Assembly (NCBI GenBank): GCA_002127285.1
Contig: NFUW01000002.1
Location: 443,744 to 507,743 of the forward strand
Reading direction: 5' to 3'
Length of the DNA stretch: 64,000 nucleotides
Origin: Chitinophagaceae bacterium IBVUCB1
Lineage (GTDB): Bacteria; Bacteroidota; Bacteroidia; Chitinophagales; Chitinophagaceae
Below the pieces are notes generated by a model, which did no database searches, was not told the DNA's origin, and saw only the letters and a list, made by a program, of their open reading frames with translations. Every line of letters begins with the position of its first letter. The first letter of the stretch is position 1. Made by a program: the position numbers and the translations under genes. Shown here in pieces: positions 8,268 to 16,639 of the stretch.

Positions 8268-8283
8268 TGTAACACTTGTTACA
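8268..8283 (+). promoter_or_regulatory. CRP/FNR-type palindrome upstream of the DUF983 gene
   Basis: TGTAACACTTGTTACA is a perfect palindrome of the form TGTAA-N6-TTACA, the half-site and spacing geometry of CRP/FNR-family operators. It begins directly after the uvrC stop. If transcription starts about 6 bases after the TATCTTTG box at 8305-8312, its centre is near -43, close to the -41.5 position used for class II activation. The regulator is not known. Confidence 0.4.
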
Positions 8284-8304
8284 CCACCCGCCATTTTAAT
8301 ACAG

Positions 8305-8312
8305 TATCTTTG
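8305..8312 (+). promoter_or_regulatory. -7 box (TATCTTTG) of the DUF983 gene
   Basis: Exact match to TAnnTTTG, 15 bases before the ATG at 8328. It overlaps an in-frame TTG at 8310, which argues that translation starts at 8328. Confidence 0.6.
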
Positions 8313-8327
8313 CGAAAATTTTATGCT

Positions 8328-8738
8328 ATGGCAGATAATAAGCCTGCAATACTGCCCGCCATGATTACCATGAAATGCCCCAACTGCCGCAAGGGGCATA
8401 TGTTTGTCAATAAATCCATTTTTCCACTATCGGGTATGTTGCAGATGCCTGAAAAATGCGAAAGCTGCGGACAGAAGTTTGAACTGGAAGTAGGGTTTTA
8501 CTATGGCACGGGCTATGTAAGCTATGCATTATCTGTAGCGCTGTACATCTTCAACTTTGTGTGGTATGGGGTGTTGATAGGGCTATCGTATAAAGACAAC
8601 AGCATATTTTACTGCCTCGGCATCAGTACCGCTATCGTGTTGATATTACAACCGTGGCTTATGCGTTTTTCAAGGGTGCTGTACCTGTATATGTTTGTAA
8701 AATATGGTAAGGGTGCTGCCTTGAAAACAGAAGAATAG
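8328..8738 (+). CDS. DUF983 family membrane protein
   Basis: 136 residues from the ATG at 8328. The N-terminal part has the DUF983 zinc-ribbon-like motif MKCPNCRKGHMF and a second pair CESCG, followed by FELEVGFYYGTGYVSYALS and two or three hydrophobic helices. Proteins of this family are small inner-membrane proteins of unknown function, sometimes found near cytochrome oxidase genes in other phyla; that context is absent here. A CRP/FNR-like palindrome and a good -7 box precede it. Confidence 0.88.
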   Translation: MADNKPAILPAMITMKCPNCRKGHMFVNKSIFPLSGMLQMPEKCESCGQKFELEVGFYYGTGYVSYALSVALYIFNFVWYGVLIGLSYKDNSIFYCLGISTAIVLILQPWLMRFSRVLYLYMFVKYGKGAALKTEE

Positions 8739-8740
8739 CC

Positions 8741-8767
8741 TTGATAATCAACTAAGCGTTATCTTCG
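8741..8767 (+). promoter_or_regulatory. Promoter of the biotin carboxylase gene
   Basis: A -33 TTG (8741-8743), 16 bases, and a -7-like TATCTTCG (8760-8767). The start codon follows after only 5 bases, which predicts a leaderless or nearly leaderless transcript. Confidence 0.5.
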
Positions 8768-8772
8768 CATCC

Positions 8773-10254
8773 ATGCAAAAAATACTGGTTGCCAATCGTG
8801 GCGAGATAGCACTGCGTGTAATGCGTACGGCAAAAGAAATGGGTATCAGTACCGTAGCCGTATATTCTGAAGCAGACCGAAATATGCCCTTTGTACGCTA
8901 TGCCGACGAAGCTGTATGTATAGGCCCTGCGCCCTCGGCACAATCGTACCTGCGGGCAGATAAAATAATACAAGTAGCCAGACAAACAGGTGCCGATGCC
9001 ATACATCCGGGTTATGGTTTTCTGAGCGAAAATGCGGGCTTTTCTAAAGCGGTGGCTGATGCAGGTTTGATATTCGTAGGCCCGTCTGCCTATTCTATAG
9101 AGATGATGGGTAGCAAGATAGCAGCCAAGCAAGCCGCTAAAAAATTCAACGTGCCGATGGTGCCGGGTACGGAAGACCCCATACAAAGTGTAGAAGAGGC
9201 AATAGAAATAGCCAAACGCATCGGCTTTCCCATTCTCATCAAAGCATCGGCAGGTGGTGGTGGCAAGGGTATGCGTGTTGTGAACAATGAAGGAGAACTG
9301 GAAGAACAGATGCGCATGGCCAAGAGCGAGGCATTGAGTGCCTTTGGCGATGACGCTGTATTTATAGAAAAATATGTTGGCGCACCCCGCCATATAGAAA
9401 TACAACTATTGGGCGACCAGCATGGTAATTATGTGTACCTGTTTGAAAGGGAATGTTCTGTACAACGCAGGCATCAAAAGCTGATAGAAGAAGCACCATC
9501 AAGCTGTCTTACACCCGATATACGCAAGGCTATGGGCGAAAGCGCTGTAGCTGTAGCTCGCTCCTGCAACTATCATGGTGCTGGCACGGTAGAATTTCTG
9601 GTTGACGAAAACCTGAATTTCTACTTCCTTGAAATGAATACCCGTCTGCAGGTAGAGCATTGCGTATCCGAAATGATAACGGGTATAGACCTTGTGCGCG
9701 AACAGATAAATATAGCGCGTGGAGAAAAACTGTCCTTTACACAAGACGACCTGAAGATAAACGGTCACTCATTAGAGTTGCGTGTATGCGCTGAAGATCC
9801 GATGAACAATTTTTTACCTGATACGGGAAGATTGGAAATGTATCAGCCACCCAAAGGGCCGGGCGTGCGTGTGGATGATGGTTATGAGCAGGGGCAAGAC
9901 ATTCCTATCTTTTACGACCCCATGATAGCCAAGCTGGTAGTGCATGCCGAAACACGCGACCAGGCCATAGAGCGCTTGTGCCGTGCTATTGATGAGTATT
10001 ACATCAAAGGGATACAAACTACGCTGCAGTTTGGTAAATGGGCTGTACGTTCAGAACCATTCCGCACTGGCAATTTCGATACGAAGTTTATTGATAAATA
10101 CTTCAAACCCGAATACTTGCAAACCGAAAACGCGGATGCAGAAAAAGTAGCCGCATTATTAGCAGGCTATGTATGGACGAAAGAAAAGAAACAAACAGCC
10201 ACCGCACAAGCCACTACCAACGGTACATCGAACTGGAAACTGAAACGAAAATAA
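8773..10254 (+). CDS. accC: Biotin carboxylase subunit of acetyl-/propionyl-CoA carboxylase
   Basis: 493 residues. It carboxylates biotin with ATP and bicarbonate. Motifs: ILVANRGEIALRVMRTAKEMG at the start, DAIHPGYGFLSEN, the ATP-grasp glycine loop KASAGGGGKGMRVV, ERECSVQRRHQKLIEEAPS, and FLEMNTRLQVEH. The C-terminal domain ends FRTGNFDTKFIDKYF, which in my memory is more usual in Bacteroidota acyl-CoA (propionyl-type) carboxylases than in E. coli AccC, so propionyl-CoA carboxylase is an equal possibility. A short Ala/Thr/Lys tail follows. A free-standing biotin carrier is encoded at 58551-59051; no carboxyltransferase is in the window. Confidence 0.95.
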   Translation: MQKILVANRGEIALRVMRTAKEMGISTVAVYSEADRNMPFVRYADEAVCIGPAPSAQSYLRADKIIQVARQTGADAIHPGYGFLSENAGFSKAVADAGLIFVGPSAYSIEMMGSKIAAKQAAKKFNVPMVPGTEDPIQSVEEAIEIAKRIGFPILIKASAGGGGKGMRVVNNEGELEEQMRMAKSEALSAFGDDAVFIEKYVGAPRHIEIQLLGDQHGNYVYLFERECSVQRRHQKLIEEAPSSCLTPDIRKAMGESAVAVARSCNYHGAGTVEFLVDENLNFYFLEMNTRLQVEHCVSEMITGIDLVREQINIARGEKLSFTQDDLKINGHSLELRVCAEDPMNNFLPDTGRLEMYQPPKGPGVRVDDGYEQGQDIPIFYDPMIAKLVVHAETRDQAIERLCRAIDEYYIKGIQTTLQFGKWAVRSEPFRTGNFDTKFIDKYFKPEYLQTENADAEKVAALLAGYVWTKEKKQTATAQATTNGTSNWKLKRK

Positions 10255-10264
10255 TCTGTTGTGC

Positions 10265-10323
10265 TGTCAGTAGTTTCTTACTGACAATGTTGAGTAACAA
10301 AAAGCACCATGTGGTGCTTTTTT
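10265..10323 (+). terminator. Two tandem hairpins ending the biotin carboxylase transcript
   Basis: The first hairpin has arms TGTCAGTA (10265-10272) and TACTGACA (10279-10286) without a T run. The second, 12 bases on, is an 11-bp perfect stem AAAAAGCACCA/TGGTGCTTTTT (10299-10309, 10312-10322) with a 2-base spacer and a T run, a typical Rho-independent terminator. Confidence 0.8.
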
Positions 10324-10416
10324 ACTTTCTTTTAACACAATACTGCATTATTCTTGCACCACGTCATTAAACCATTGTTTCAATCTATTGTCTTAACAAT
10401 ATAAAACATACAGTTT

Positions 10417-10671
10417 ATGAAGACGAAATTGATAATTGCAGGGCTAATAACAGCATTTTTGATGACGGTAACAATAAACGATGCGGAAGCGCATCGCTGG
10501 CGCAGGCGTGGTATATGCAGGCCGGCAAGGGTAGTGGTAGTGCCACCTGTTATTGTGCCGCGTGTAGTAGTGCCGCCACCTGTACGTGTAGTGCGTCCAT
10601 ACTGTGGGCCACGTGTGTATGCACACAATCATCGCAGGGCACACCGATACCATAGAAACGGTTGGAGATAG
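10417..10671 (+). CDS. Small exported Val/Pro- and Arg/His-rich protein
   Basis: 84 residues. A signal peptide (Lys-rich start, hydrophobic core, cleavage near AEA-H at about residue 25) is followed by HRWRRRG, a central run of alternating valine and proline blocks (VVVVPP, VIVPRVVVPPP), and a strongly basic tail (HNHRRAHRYHRNGWR). Two cysteines are present. It resembles small periplasmic or surface proteins with repetitive VP segments found in Bacteroidota, but no function is known. Binding to anionic polymers or metals through Arg/His is only a guess. Confidence 0.65.
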   Translation: MKTKLIIAGLITAFLMTVTINDAEAHRWRRRGICRPARVVVVPPVIVPRVVVPPPVRVVRPYCGPRVYAHNHRRAHRYHRNGWR

Positions 10672-10707
10672 TGCAAAAAAGTTTCTTCATGTTGGGTTGG
10701 TTTCAAT

Positions 10708-10740
10708 AAAAATCCCCTTTCAGATTTGAAAGGGGATTTT
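10708..10740. terminator. Bidirectional terminator
   Basis: A 14-bp perfect stem AAAATCCCCTTTCA/TGAAAGGGGATTTT with loop GATT stands between the convergent VP-rich protein gene and the glutathione peroxidase gene. A and T runs on both sides fit termination in both directions. Confidence 0.88.
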
Positions 10741-10764
10741 ACATTGCACTATCTGAAAAAACAA

Positions 10765-11313
10765 CTATTTTTCTATGGCTGCTATCACTTCTTTATCCAT
10801 TGGTTTGGTGCGAGAACCGAACATGGCTACCAGTTCGCCTTTTTCATTAATCAGGTATTTCTGAAAATTCCATTTTACCGATGTGTTGTCGTAGCCATTG
10901 TATTCTTTCTGTGTCAGCCATTGGTAGATGGGAGCCATATTTTTTCCTTTAACAGAAATCTTGGCAGCCATCGGAAAGGTAACCCCATAATTCTTTTTGC
11001 AGAATGCAGCTATATCATCATTATCTCCAGGCTCTTGAGACATGAAGTCGTTTGCAGGGAAGCCAACAATCACCAGTTTTGATTTGTAGGTTTCATACAG
11101 CTTTTGCAAATCTTCGTACTGTGGTGTATAGCCACACTTAGATGCAGTATTGACGATTAATATCTTTTTGCCTTTGTATTTAGAGAAGTCTATGGTGCCA
11201 CCTGTAAGCCCCTGTACTTTGAAGTCGTAAATACTTTTGGGTACTTTATCGTCTTTGGGTGCTTCGGGTGCAAAAAAGAAAAACTTGAACATGAGCAGAA
11301 TACTTAAAAACAT
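10765..11313 (-). CDS. Glutathione peroxidase family protein (Cys type)
   Basis: 182 residues. It reduces hydroperoxides, in bacteria usually with thioredoxin rather than glutathione. The peroxidatic Cys60 lies in VNTASKCGYTPQY. The second motif reads GFPANDFMSQEPG where most family members have FPCNQF, so the usual Cys is Ala and the Gln is Asp here. The third motif is VKWNFQKYLI, with the active-site Trp and Asn. The N-terminus is a hydrophobic segment (about residues 2-15) that could be a signal peptide or membrane anchor, implying periplasmic location. Confidence 0.92.
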   Translation of the reverse strand: MFLSILLMFKFFFFAPEAPKDDKVPKSIYDFKVQGLTGGTIDFSKYKGKKILIVNTASKCGYTPQYEDLQKLYETYKSKLVIVGFPANDFMSQEPGDNDDIAAFCKKNYGVTFPMAAKISVKGKNMAPIYQWLTQKEYNGYDNTSVKWNFQKYLINEKGELVAMFGSRTKPMDKEVIAAIEK

Positions 11314-11412
11314 ATCTTATGAATTTTACAAATAAGAACAATGATGCTTAAAAATTGTTCGCCAAACCTACAATGTTTTGTGCTAATGAGGTGTAAAACA
11401 CATCTTAAATCT

Positions 11413-11420
11413 TATTTTTG
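11413..11420 (+). promoter_or_regulatory. -7 box (TATTTTTG) of the Ig-like lipoprotein gene
   Basis: Exact match to TAnnTTTG, ending 7 bases before the ATG at 11428, so the mRNA would start at or just before the start codon. Confidence 0.5.
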
Positions 11421-11427
11421 ACGACAA

Positions 11428-12924
11428 ATGAAGTCAGCCGCTTTACGGTCTATTATTGTATTATTCATCTTATCCATCGCATCGGGTTGTGCCAATATTG
11501 TGCCGCCCGAAGGTGGTAAAAAAGATACCAAGCCCCCAAAACTACTGGAAGTATCGCCTGCCGACTCTCAACTGAATACTAAAGCATCAAAAATAGAGCT
11601 GCGTTTTAATGAGTATATCCAACTCAATAATCCATCTACAGAGATACAGGTTTCGCCGCTTATATCGCTACCCATTACATCGCAAGTAACCGGCAGGAAG
11701 GTAGTAATAAAAATACCCGATACCCTGCTGAAAGATAATACCACTTATCGCATCAGCACCAATGGAGCTATTAAAGACCTGCATGAGGGCAATGCTTTTC
11801 CGCCATATACCTATACATTCAGTACAGGTGCATACTTCGATTCGTTGAAGTTATCGGGCGTTGTCTATAATGCCGCAACGGGATTGCCCGATACAGGGGC
11901 ATTTGTATTGCTCTACGATTTTGATACATCGGATAGTATTGTGGTAAGGGAAAAGCCAAGATACGTTGCCAAGATAGGAGCGGAAGGGCGTTTCGCGTTT
12001 GACGGGCTGCCGTCTAAAAAATTCAGGATATATGCGCTGCACGATGCCAATGGCAATTTGGTGTACGATGGCAAAGAAGAAATGATAGGTTTTCGCGATA
12101 CATTGGTAGAGCCATTACCAGATACAGTTATACCTATCACCTTACAATCTTTCAAAGAAATATTTATTGATACACTGACAGAAAAAGAGAACAAACGCAA
12201 GCCTGCCATGTTTGCAGACAGAAAGCCTAAAGAAAAGCTGATACTCACATTTTCTATCAATGCAGATACCAATATTAACAAACGCTCTTTCGACGTTACC
12301 AAACCATTGATATTGGCTTTTGATAAATATGCAGATACTTTGCACAAAGACAAAATGCTGCTGACGACAGATAGTGCCGGTGCCGATGTTGAAGTGGCTT
12401 ATACGATGGTGCGCGATACGGTATTGAAAAACAATGTATGGATAAAAGCTGCGTGGAAAGATGATGCGCTATATACCGTCCGCTTTATGAAGGCATTTGC
12501 CAAAGACAGCAACAATAATGAGTCTGCCCCCGTTAAATATACATTCCGTACACGAAACGATGAAGATTATGGCATCATAGATATTCGCTTGCCACTGAAG
12601 TATAAAGACCGCAAGTACTTGCTGATGGTAACGGCAGATAAAGACACGGTGTATTACAAACCAGTAACAGACACGGTAGTAGTGCTGAAGAAGATGAACC
12701 CCACTACCTATAGCATGCGCATAGTAGTAGATGAAAATAAAAACGGCAAATGGGACACGGGCGACTTGTTTGAAAAACGCCAACCCGAAATGGTAATACC
12801 CTATATCGGCAATGTGCCGTTGAAAGCAGGCTGGGAGAGTGTGGTGGATTTTGAGCCTAAACCCAAGATAAAAGACAAGGCAGATACATCCCCCGAAAAA
12901 AGGGATAAACCGCCGACTAAATGA
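11428..12924 (+). CDS. Ig-like domain lipoprotein (Big_5/SbsA-type)
   Basis: 498 residues with a lipoprotein signal peptide and lipobox IASGC (Cys at about 21). The mature start NIVPPEGGKKDTKPPKLLEVSPAD and the following IELRFNEYIQLNNPSTEIQVSPLI are characteristic of a Bacteroidota family with a bacterial Ig-like domain (residues about 40-130, ending YTYTFSTG). It is followed by a prealbumin-like segment (LSGVVYNAATGLPDTGAFVLLYD), then further beta domains, and a C-terminal Lys/Pro-rich tail. It probably sits in the outer membrane, with a structural or polymer-binding role. Function is unproven. The S9 peptidase gene follows after 32 bases. Confidence 0.85.
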   Translation: MKSAALRSIIVLFILSIASGCANIVPPEGGKKDTKPPKLLEVSPADSQLNTKASKIELRFNEYIQLNNPSTEIQVSPLISLPITSQVTGRKVVIKIPDTLLKDNTTYRISTNGAIKDLHEGNAFPPYTYTFSTGAYFDSLKLSGVVYNAATGLPDTGAFVLLYDFDTSDSIVVREKPRYVAKIGAEGRFAFDGLPSKKFRIYALHDANGNLVYDGKEEMIGFRDTLVEPLPDTVIPITLQSFKEIFIDTLTEKENKRKPAMFADRKPKEKLILTFSINADTNINKRSFDVTKPLILAFDKYADTLHKDKMLLTTDSAGADVEVAYTMVRDTVLKNNVWIKAAWKDDALYTVRFMKAFAKDSNNNESAPVKYTFRTRNDEDYGIIDIRLPLKYKDRKYLLMVTADKDTVYYKPVTDTVVVLKKMNPTTYSMRIVVDENKNGKWDTGDLFEKRQPEMVIPYIGNVPLKAGWESVVDFEPKPKIKDKADTSPEKRDKPPTK

Positions 12925-12956
12925 TAGTATTTTTACGCATCTAACAATCTGACAAT

Positions 12957-14963
12957 ATGAAGAAACTGTTGCTACCGTGCTTGCTGCTGGCTTTGAACGC
13001 CACCGCGCAAGACCGTATGACACCCGAAATGCTCTGGACACTAAAACGTGTAAGCGGCAATGAAATAAGTAAAAGCGGCAAAACGCTTTACTATAATGTA
13101 AAGCAATACGATTGGGCTACTGAAAAAAGCAGCACCAAACAGTATAAGATGAACCTTGCAAGCCGTAAGGTAACAGAGATGGATGAGAAGGAGAAAGTGA
13201 ATGTGAAGAAAGGACAAATGCAGGTAGTAGCGCACCCCGACAGGCTTGCTATCATTAAGCAGAATGGTGATGAGTTTAATATACAAGCAGTGAACGGTGC
13301 AGAGAATGCAAGGCTATCTGCTGATGGTAAGTATGTAATATATAGCAGAGAAGTGCTGATAACACCCATGAATGGTACCGACATTCATAAAGACCTGAAC
13401 AAAACTACCATGCAAGTATATACAGACCTCAACTATCGCCATTGGGATACTTGGGAAGATGGTAAATACTCGCACGTGTTTTTGGTAGAAGTAGAAACAG
13501 GCAAAACTACCGACCTGATGGCAGGCGAACCATACGACTGTCCGCAAAAACCATTTGGAGGTGCAGAAGATTTTCTCTTTACGCCCGATAGCAAAGGCAT
13601 TGTATATGTTACCAAAAAGAAAGCGGGCAAAGACTATGCGCAAAGCACCAATACAGATATATACCACTACGATATAGCAACAGGCAAAACCACAAACCTG
13701 ACAGAAGGTATGATGGGCTATGATATGGCGCCATCTTTTAGCCCCAACGGCAAGTGGATGGCATTTACCAGCATGAAGCGTGATGGCTTTGAAGCAGATA
13801 AAGTGGACATTATAGTAACGGACATTGCCAAGCCTGAATGGAAGCGCAACCTGACCAGCGCATGGGATGGCACAGCAGAGGCATTTACATGGGACAGCAC
13901 ATCGCACCGCATCTATTTTACAGCACCAGTACGAGGCACGCAGCAGTTGTTTCAGGTAGGCATACCTGCACATTTGGGCGCTAAAATATTGATGCCTGTA
14001 AGCCAAGTAACAAAGGGCAAGTTTGACATCAACAGCATAGTAGGTATATCTAAATACGGTATGGTGGTATCTCGTACAGATATGAATCATGCGGCAGAGC
14101 TATACCTTGTGAACCTGACCAATGGCGAAATGGATGCGCTGACACGCGAAAACTTGCCAACCTACGAAAAGATAAAACTTAGCCGTACAGAGCTACGCAT
14201 GGTGCCTACGAGCGATGGCAAGCAGATGGGTGTTTGGGTTGTATATCCGCCAGATTTTAACCCGAAGAAAAAATATCCTACCCTATTATATTGTCAGGGT
14301 GGCCCGCAGTCTGCGCTATCACAGTTTTATAGCTTCCGCTGGAATTTTCAGTTGATGGCTGCCAATGGTTATATCGTAATAGCACCCAATCGTCGTGGTA
14401 TGCCGGGCTGGGGTGTACAGTGGAACGAGGACATCAGCAAAGATTGGGGCGGGCAGCCCATGCGCGATTATCTTTCAGCCATAGACGAAATAGCTAAAGA
14501 AAGCTATGTGGACAGGGACAGGCTGGGCTGCGTAGGTGCCAGCTATGGTGGCTACAGCGTGTTTATGCTGGCAGGTATGCACAACAACAGGTTCAAATCT
14601 TTTATAGCACACGATGGCTTGTTCGACCTGAAAAGCTGGTATGGCACTACCGAAGAATTGTGGTTTGCCAACTGGGATGTGGGTGGCAACTATTGGGATA
14701 AACCAGTACCAGCCAGCTACTTCAAGCACAATCCAAGCAATTTTGTAGATAAATGGAATACGCCTATTATGATAATACAAGGTGGCATAGACTACCGTGT
14801 GCCGATAGAGCAGGGCTTAGAGGCATTTCAGGCAGCACAGTTGAAAGGCATTAAGAGCAAGCTATTGTATTTCCCCAACGAAAACCACTGGATACTGCAT
14901 CCGCAAAACGGCATTGCATGGCACAGGGAGTTTTACAAGTGGCTGGGCGAAACATTGAAATAA
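12957..14963 (+). CDS. S9 family prolyl oligopeptidase-like peptidase, secreted
   Basis: 668 residues with a signal peptide (residues 1-17). An N-terminal beta-propeller region of WD/TolB-like repeats (about 20-400, for example FSPNGKWMAFTS) is followed by an alpha/beta-hydrolase domain. The triad is visible: Ser529 in GASYGGY, Asp612 in GGIDYRVP, and His644 in NENHWI. The oxyanion-loop region is YCQGGPQSALSQF. It likely acts in the periplasm as a dipeptidyl or acylaminoacyl peptidase in peptide use. The length fits the DPP IV/acylaminoacyl peptidase group. Confidence 0.95.
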   Translation: MKKLLLPCLLLALNATAQDRMTPEMLWTLKRVSGNEISKSGKTLYYNVKQYDWATEKSSTKQYKMNLASRKVTEMDEKEKVNVKKGQMQVVAHPDRLAIIKQNGDEFNIQAVNGAENARLSADGKYVIYSREVLITPMNGTDIHKDLNKTTMQVYTDLNYRHWDTWEDGKYSHVFLVEVETGKTTDLMAGEPYDCPQKPFGGAEDFLFTPDSKGIVYVTKKKAGKDYAQSTNTDIYHYDIATGKTTNLTEGMMGYDMAPSFSPNGKWMAFTSMKRDGFEADKVDIIVTDIAKPEWKRNLTSAWDGTAEAFTWDSTSHRIYFTAPVRGTQQLFQVGIPAHLGAKILMPVSQVTKGKFDINSIVGISKYGMVVSRTDMNHAAELYLVNLTNGEMDALTRENLPTYEKIKLSRTELRMVPTSDGKQMGVWVVYPPDFNPKKKYPTLLYCQGGPQSALSQFYSFRWNFQLMAANGYIVIAPNRRGMPGWGVQWNEDISKDWGGQPMRDYLSAIDEIAKESYVDRDRLGCVGASYGGYSVFMLAGMHNNRFKSFIAHDGLFDLKSWYGTTEELWFANWDVGGNYWDKPVPASYFKHNPSNFVDKWNTPIMIIQGGIDYRVPIEQGLEAFQAAQLKGIKSKLLYFPNENHWILHPQNGIAWHREFYKWLGETLK

Positions 14964-14981
14964 CTAATATTCCGTATTATG

Positions 14982-15019
14982 AAAATGTTGCGGCATTCAT
15001 TTGTCGCAGCATTTTTTTT
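14982..15019 (+). terminator. Rho-independent terminator after the S9 peptidase gene
   Basis: A 14-bp stem (14982-14995 with 15002-15015, two G-U pairs in RNA), a 6-base loop, and a run of eight T in total. It lies upstream of the ATG at 15043 and covers an in-frame TTG at 15001, so that TTG is not the start of the next gene. Confidence 0.85.
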
Positions 15020-15042
15020 ATTTTGTACTAAACAGAAACTCA

Positions 15043-15507
15043 ATGCTCAAAAAGATATTAATAGGGCTTTTGGTGGTATTTGTCATCATACAATTCATCC
15101 GCCCCGAAAAGAATACCGCTACCGCAGCATCTGCCAACGACATCAGCACCCGATATACCGTGCCCGATGATGTGAATACCATATTGCAAAAAGCATGCAA
15201 CGACTGCCATACCAATAATACCACATACCCTTGGTATAGCAATATACAGCCCGTAGGTTGGTGGTTGCAAAACCATGTAAACGAGGGCAAGGCAGAGCTG
15301 AACTTTAGCGAATTTGCCGCATACAAAAACAAGAAAGCCGCCCACAAAATGGAAGAAGTGGTAGAGATGGTAGAAGCAGGCGAAATGCCGCTTAGATCAT
15401 ACACCATTGCCCATACAGATGCCAAGCTGACAAGCGAAGAAAAAGCTACCTTAGTAGCGTGGGCAAAGGCACTGCATCAGCAAATAAAATCTATGCCTGC
15501 AGAATAA
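15043..15507 (+). CDS. Haem-binding domain (Haem_bd) protein
   Basis: 154 residues from the ATG at 15043. One N-terminal membrane helix (LKKILIGLLVVFVIIQFI) anchors a periplasmic domain. It contains a c-type haem motif CNDCH in the context KACNDCHTNNTTYPWYSNIQPVGWW, then HVNEGKAELNFSEFA, the signature of the Haem_bd family, common in Bacteroidota. It probably carries one covalently bound haem c. Electron-transfer partners are not known, and no cytochrome genes are nearby. Exonuclease III follows after 7 bases. Confidence 0.9.
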   Translation: MLKKILIGLLVVFVIIQFIRPEKNTATAASANDISTRYTVPDDVNTILQKACNDCHTNNTTYPWYSNIQPVGWWLQNHVNEGKAELNFSEFAAYKNKKAAHKMEEVVEMVEAGEMPLRSYTIAHTDAKLTSEEKATLVAWAKALHQQIKSMPAE

Positions 15508-15514
15508 TAGAGCT

Positions 15515-16285
15515 ATGCGCATCATTACATACAACGTAAACGGCATACGTGCCGCTATGAAGAAGGGCTTTACGGATTGGTTGAAGACCAACCCTGCCGA
15601 TATCATCTGCCTGCAAGAAACAAAGGCTAACGAGAGCGATGTAGATACCGATGCCATACACAAACTGGGCTACGAAACACATTGGTTCTCTGCCGAAAAG
15701 AAGGGCTATAGTGGTGTGGCGATACTTACCAAACTGAAACCTGATGCGGTATTTAAAGGCAATGGTATAGTGCAGAGCGATGCAGAGGGTAGGGTGATAC
15801 GTGCAGACTATGGAGATGTAACCGTTATCAATGCCTACTTTCCCAGTGGCACGAGTGGCGATGAGCGGCAGACATATAAATACCAATGGCTGGATGAGTT
15901 TCAGGATTATCTGATTGATTTGAAGAAGAAACGTAAAAACCTCGTCATCTGTGGCGACTATAATATTGCCAATAAAGACATAGATATACACAGCCCTAAA
16001 ACCAACCAAAAGAGCAGTGGCTTCTTGCCCGAAGAGCGTGCATGGCTGGATAAGTTTTGGGAAAAAGGATTTGTTGACAGCTTTCGCGAACTGAACAAAG
16101 AACCACACAACTACACATGGTGGAGCGCAAGATTTCCGTCTGTTAGGTTGGAGAATAAAGGCTGGCGTATAGACTACATATCTGTAACAGAGCCGCTACG
16201 TAGTAAGATAAAGCAGGTAGCCATCTACCCCGATGTAAAGCACAGCGACCATTGCCCAAGCTATTTGGAATTGAAGCTGAAGTAA
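15515..16285 (+). CDS. xth: Exodeoxyribonuclease III (AP endonuclease)
   Basis: 256 residues, normal ExoIII length. It cuts DNA at abasic sites and degrades 3' ends in base-excision repair. Motifs: IITYNVNGIRAA (Asn), ICLQETKANE (metal-binding Glu), GYSGVAIL, VINAYFPSG, VICGDYNIAN (Asp/Asn), WRIDYISVTE, and the terminal SDHCP (Asp-His pair). The gene lies directly behind the haem-binding protein gene. It complements ung at the left end of the window in the same repair pathway, without operon linkage. Confidence 0.97.
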   Translation: MRIITYNVNGIRAAMKKGFTDWLKTNPADIICLQETKANESDVDTDAIHKLGYETHWFSAEKKGYSGVAILTKLKPDAVFKGNGIVQSDAEGRVIRADYGDVTVINAYFPSGTSGDERQTYKYQWLDEFQDYLIDLKKKRKNLVICGDYNIANKDIDIHSPKTNQKSSGFLPEERAWLDKFWEKGFVDSFRELNKEPHNYTWWSARFPSVRLENKGWRIDYISVTEPLRSKIKQVAIYPDVKHSDHCPSYLELKLK

Positions 16286-16639
16286 ACGCTCGTTTTTGTT
16301 TAGAATTTTACTTGCAATGAGGGTAACATAACCTCGTTGTTATTTTATTAAGATTTGCATTTCCGTTATTTAGTTTGATATTGCCGTTTTTTTGTTCAGC
16401 TTTTGTTATCATTTGGTAGGCAAATTGTTCATAAAGCTCTGTTAATTAAGAACATCTGCATTTTTTCGATTCAATTCGCATTGTTATTTACTGAATTTGT
16501 ATTGTTAATAACTTGTTGATAGCATGTTAAGCGCTCGTTAACAGTATGATGGTTTTAGGAATGTGTTGTAAACATGGGTGTACTTTCGTTGAGAGTTACA
16601 TTTTATTAGAGGGTTATTTAATTTTTAAAATCATTAAAT
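16286..16639 (+). promoter_or_regulatory. AT-rich regulatory region before the fimbrial block
   Basis: No gene. It holds eight occurrences of [C/T]GTTA on the plus strand (16338, 16364, 16404, 16440, 16482, 16503, 16525, 16536), more than the roughly one I would expect from composition. The last two form the palindrome TGTTAA-N7-TTAACA (16525-16543). A -7-like TACTTTCG (16581-16588) lies 51 bases before the ATG at 16640. This is a candidate control region with a multi-site operator for the fimbrial genes. Confidence 0.4.

Noticed and set aside
8752-9405. Long minus-strand ORF (217 codons) opposite the biotin carboxylase gene
   Set aside because: It lies wholly within accC, has a composition rich in Tyr, His and Cys typical of antisense frames, and no family motif.
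13314-14090. Minus-strand ORF of 258 codons opposite the S9 peptidase gene
   Set aside because: Antisense shadow of a well-supported gene; Cys/His/Tyr-rich and without a plausible start.
15001-15042. TTG start of the haem-binding protein at 15001
   Set aside because: The codon is within the terminator stem of the preceding gene; the ATG at 15043 gives a normal membrane anchor.
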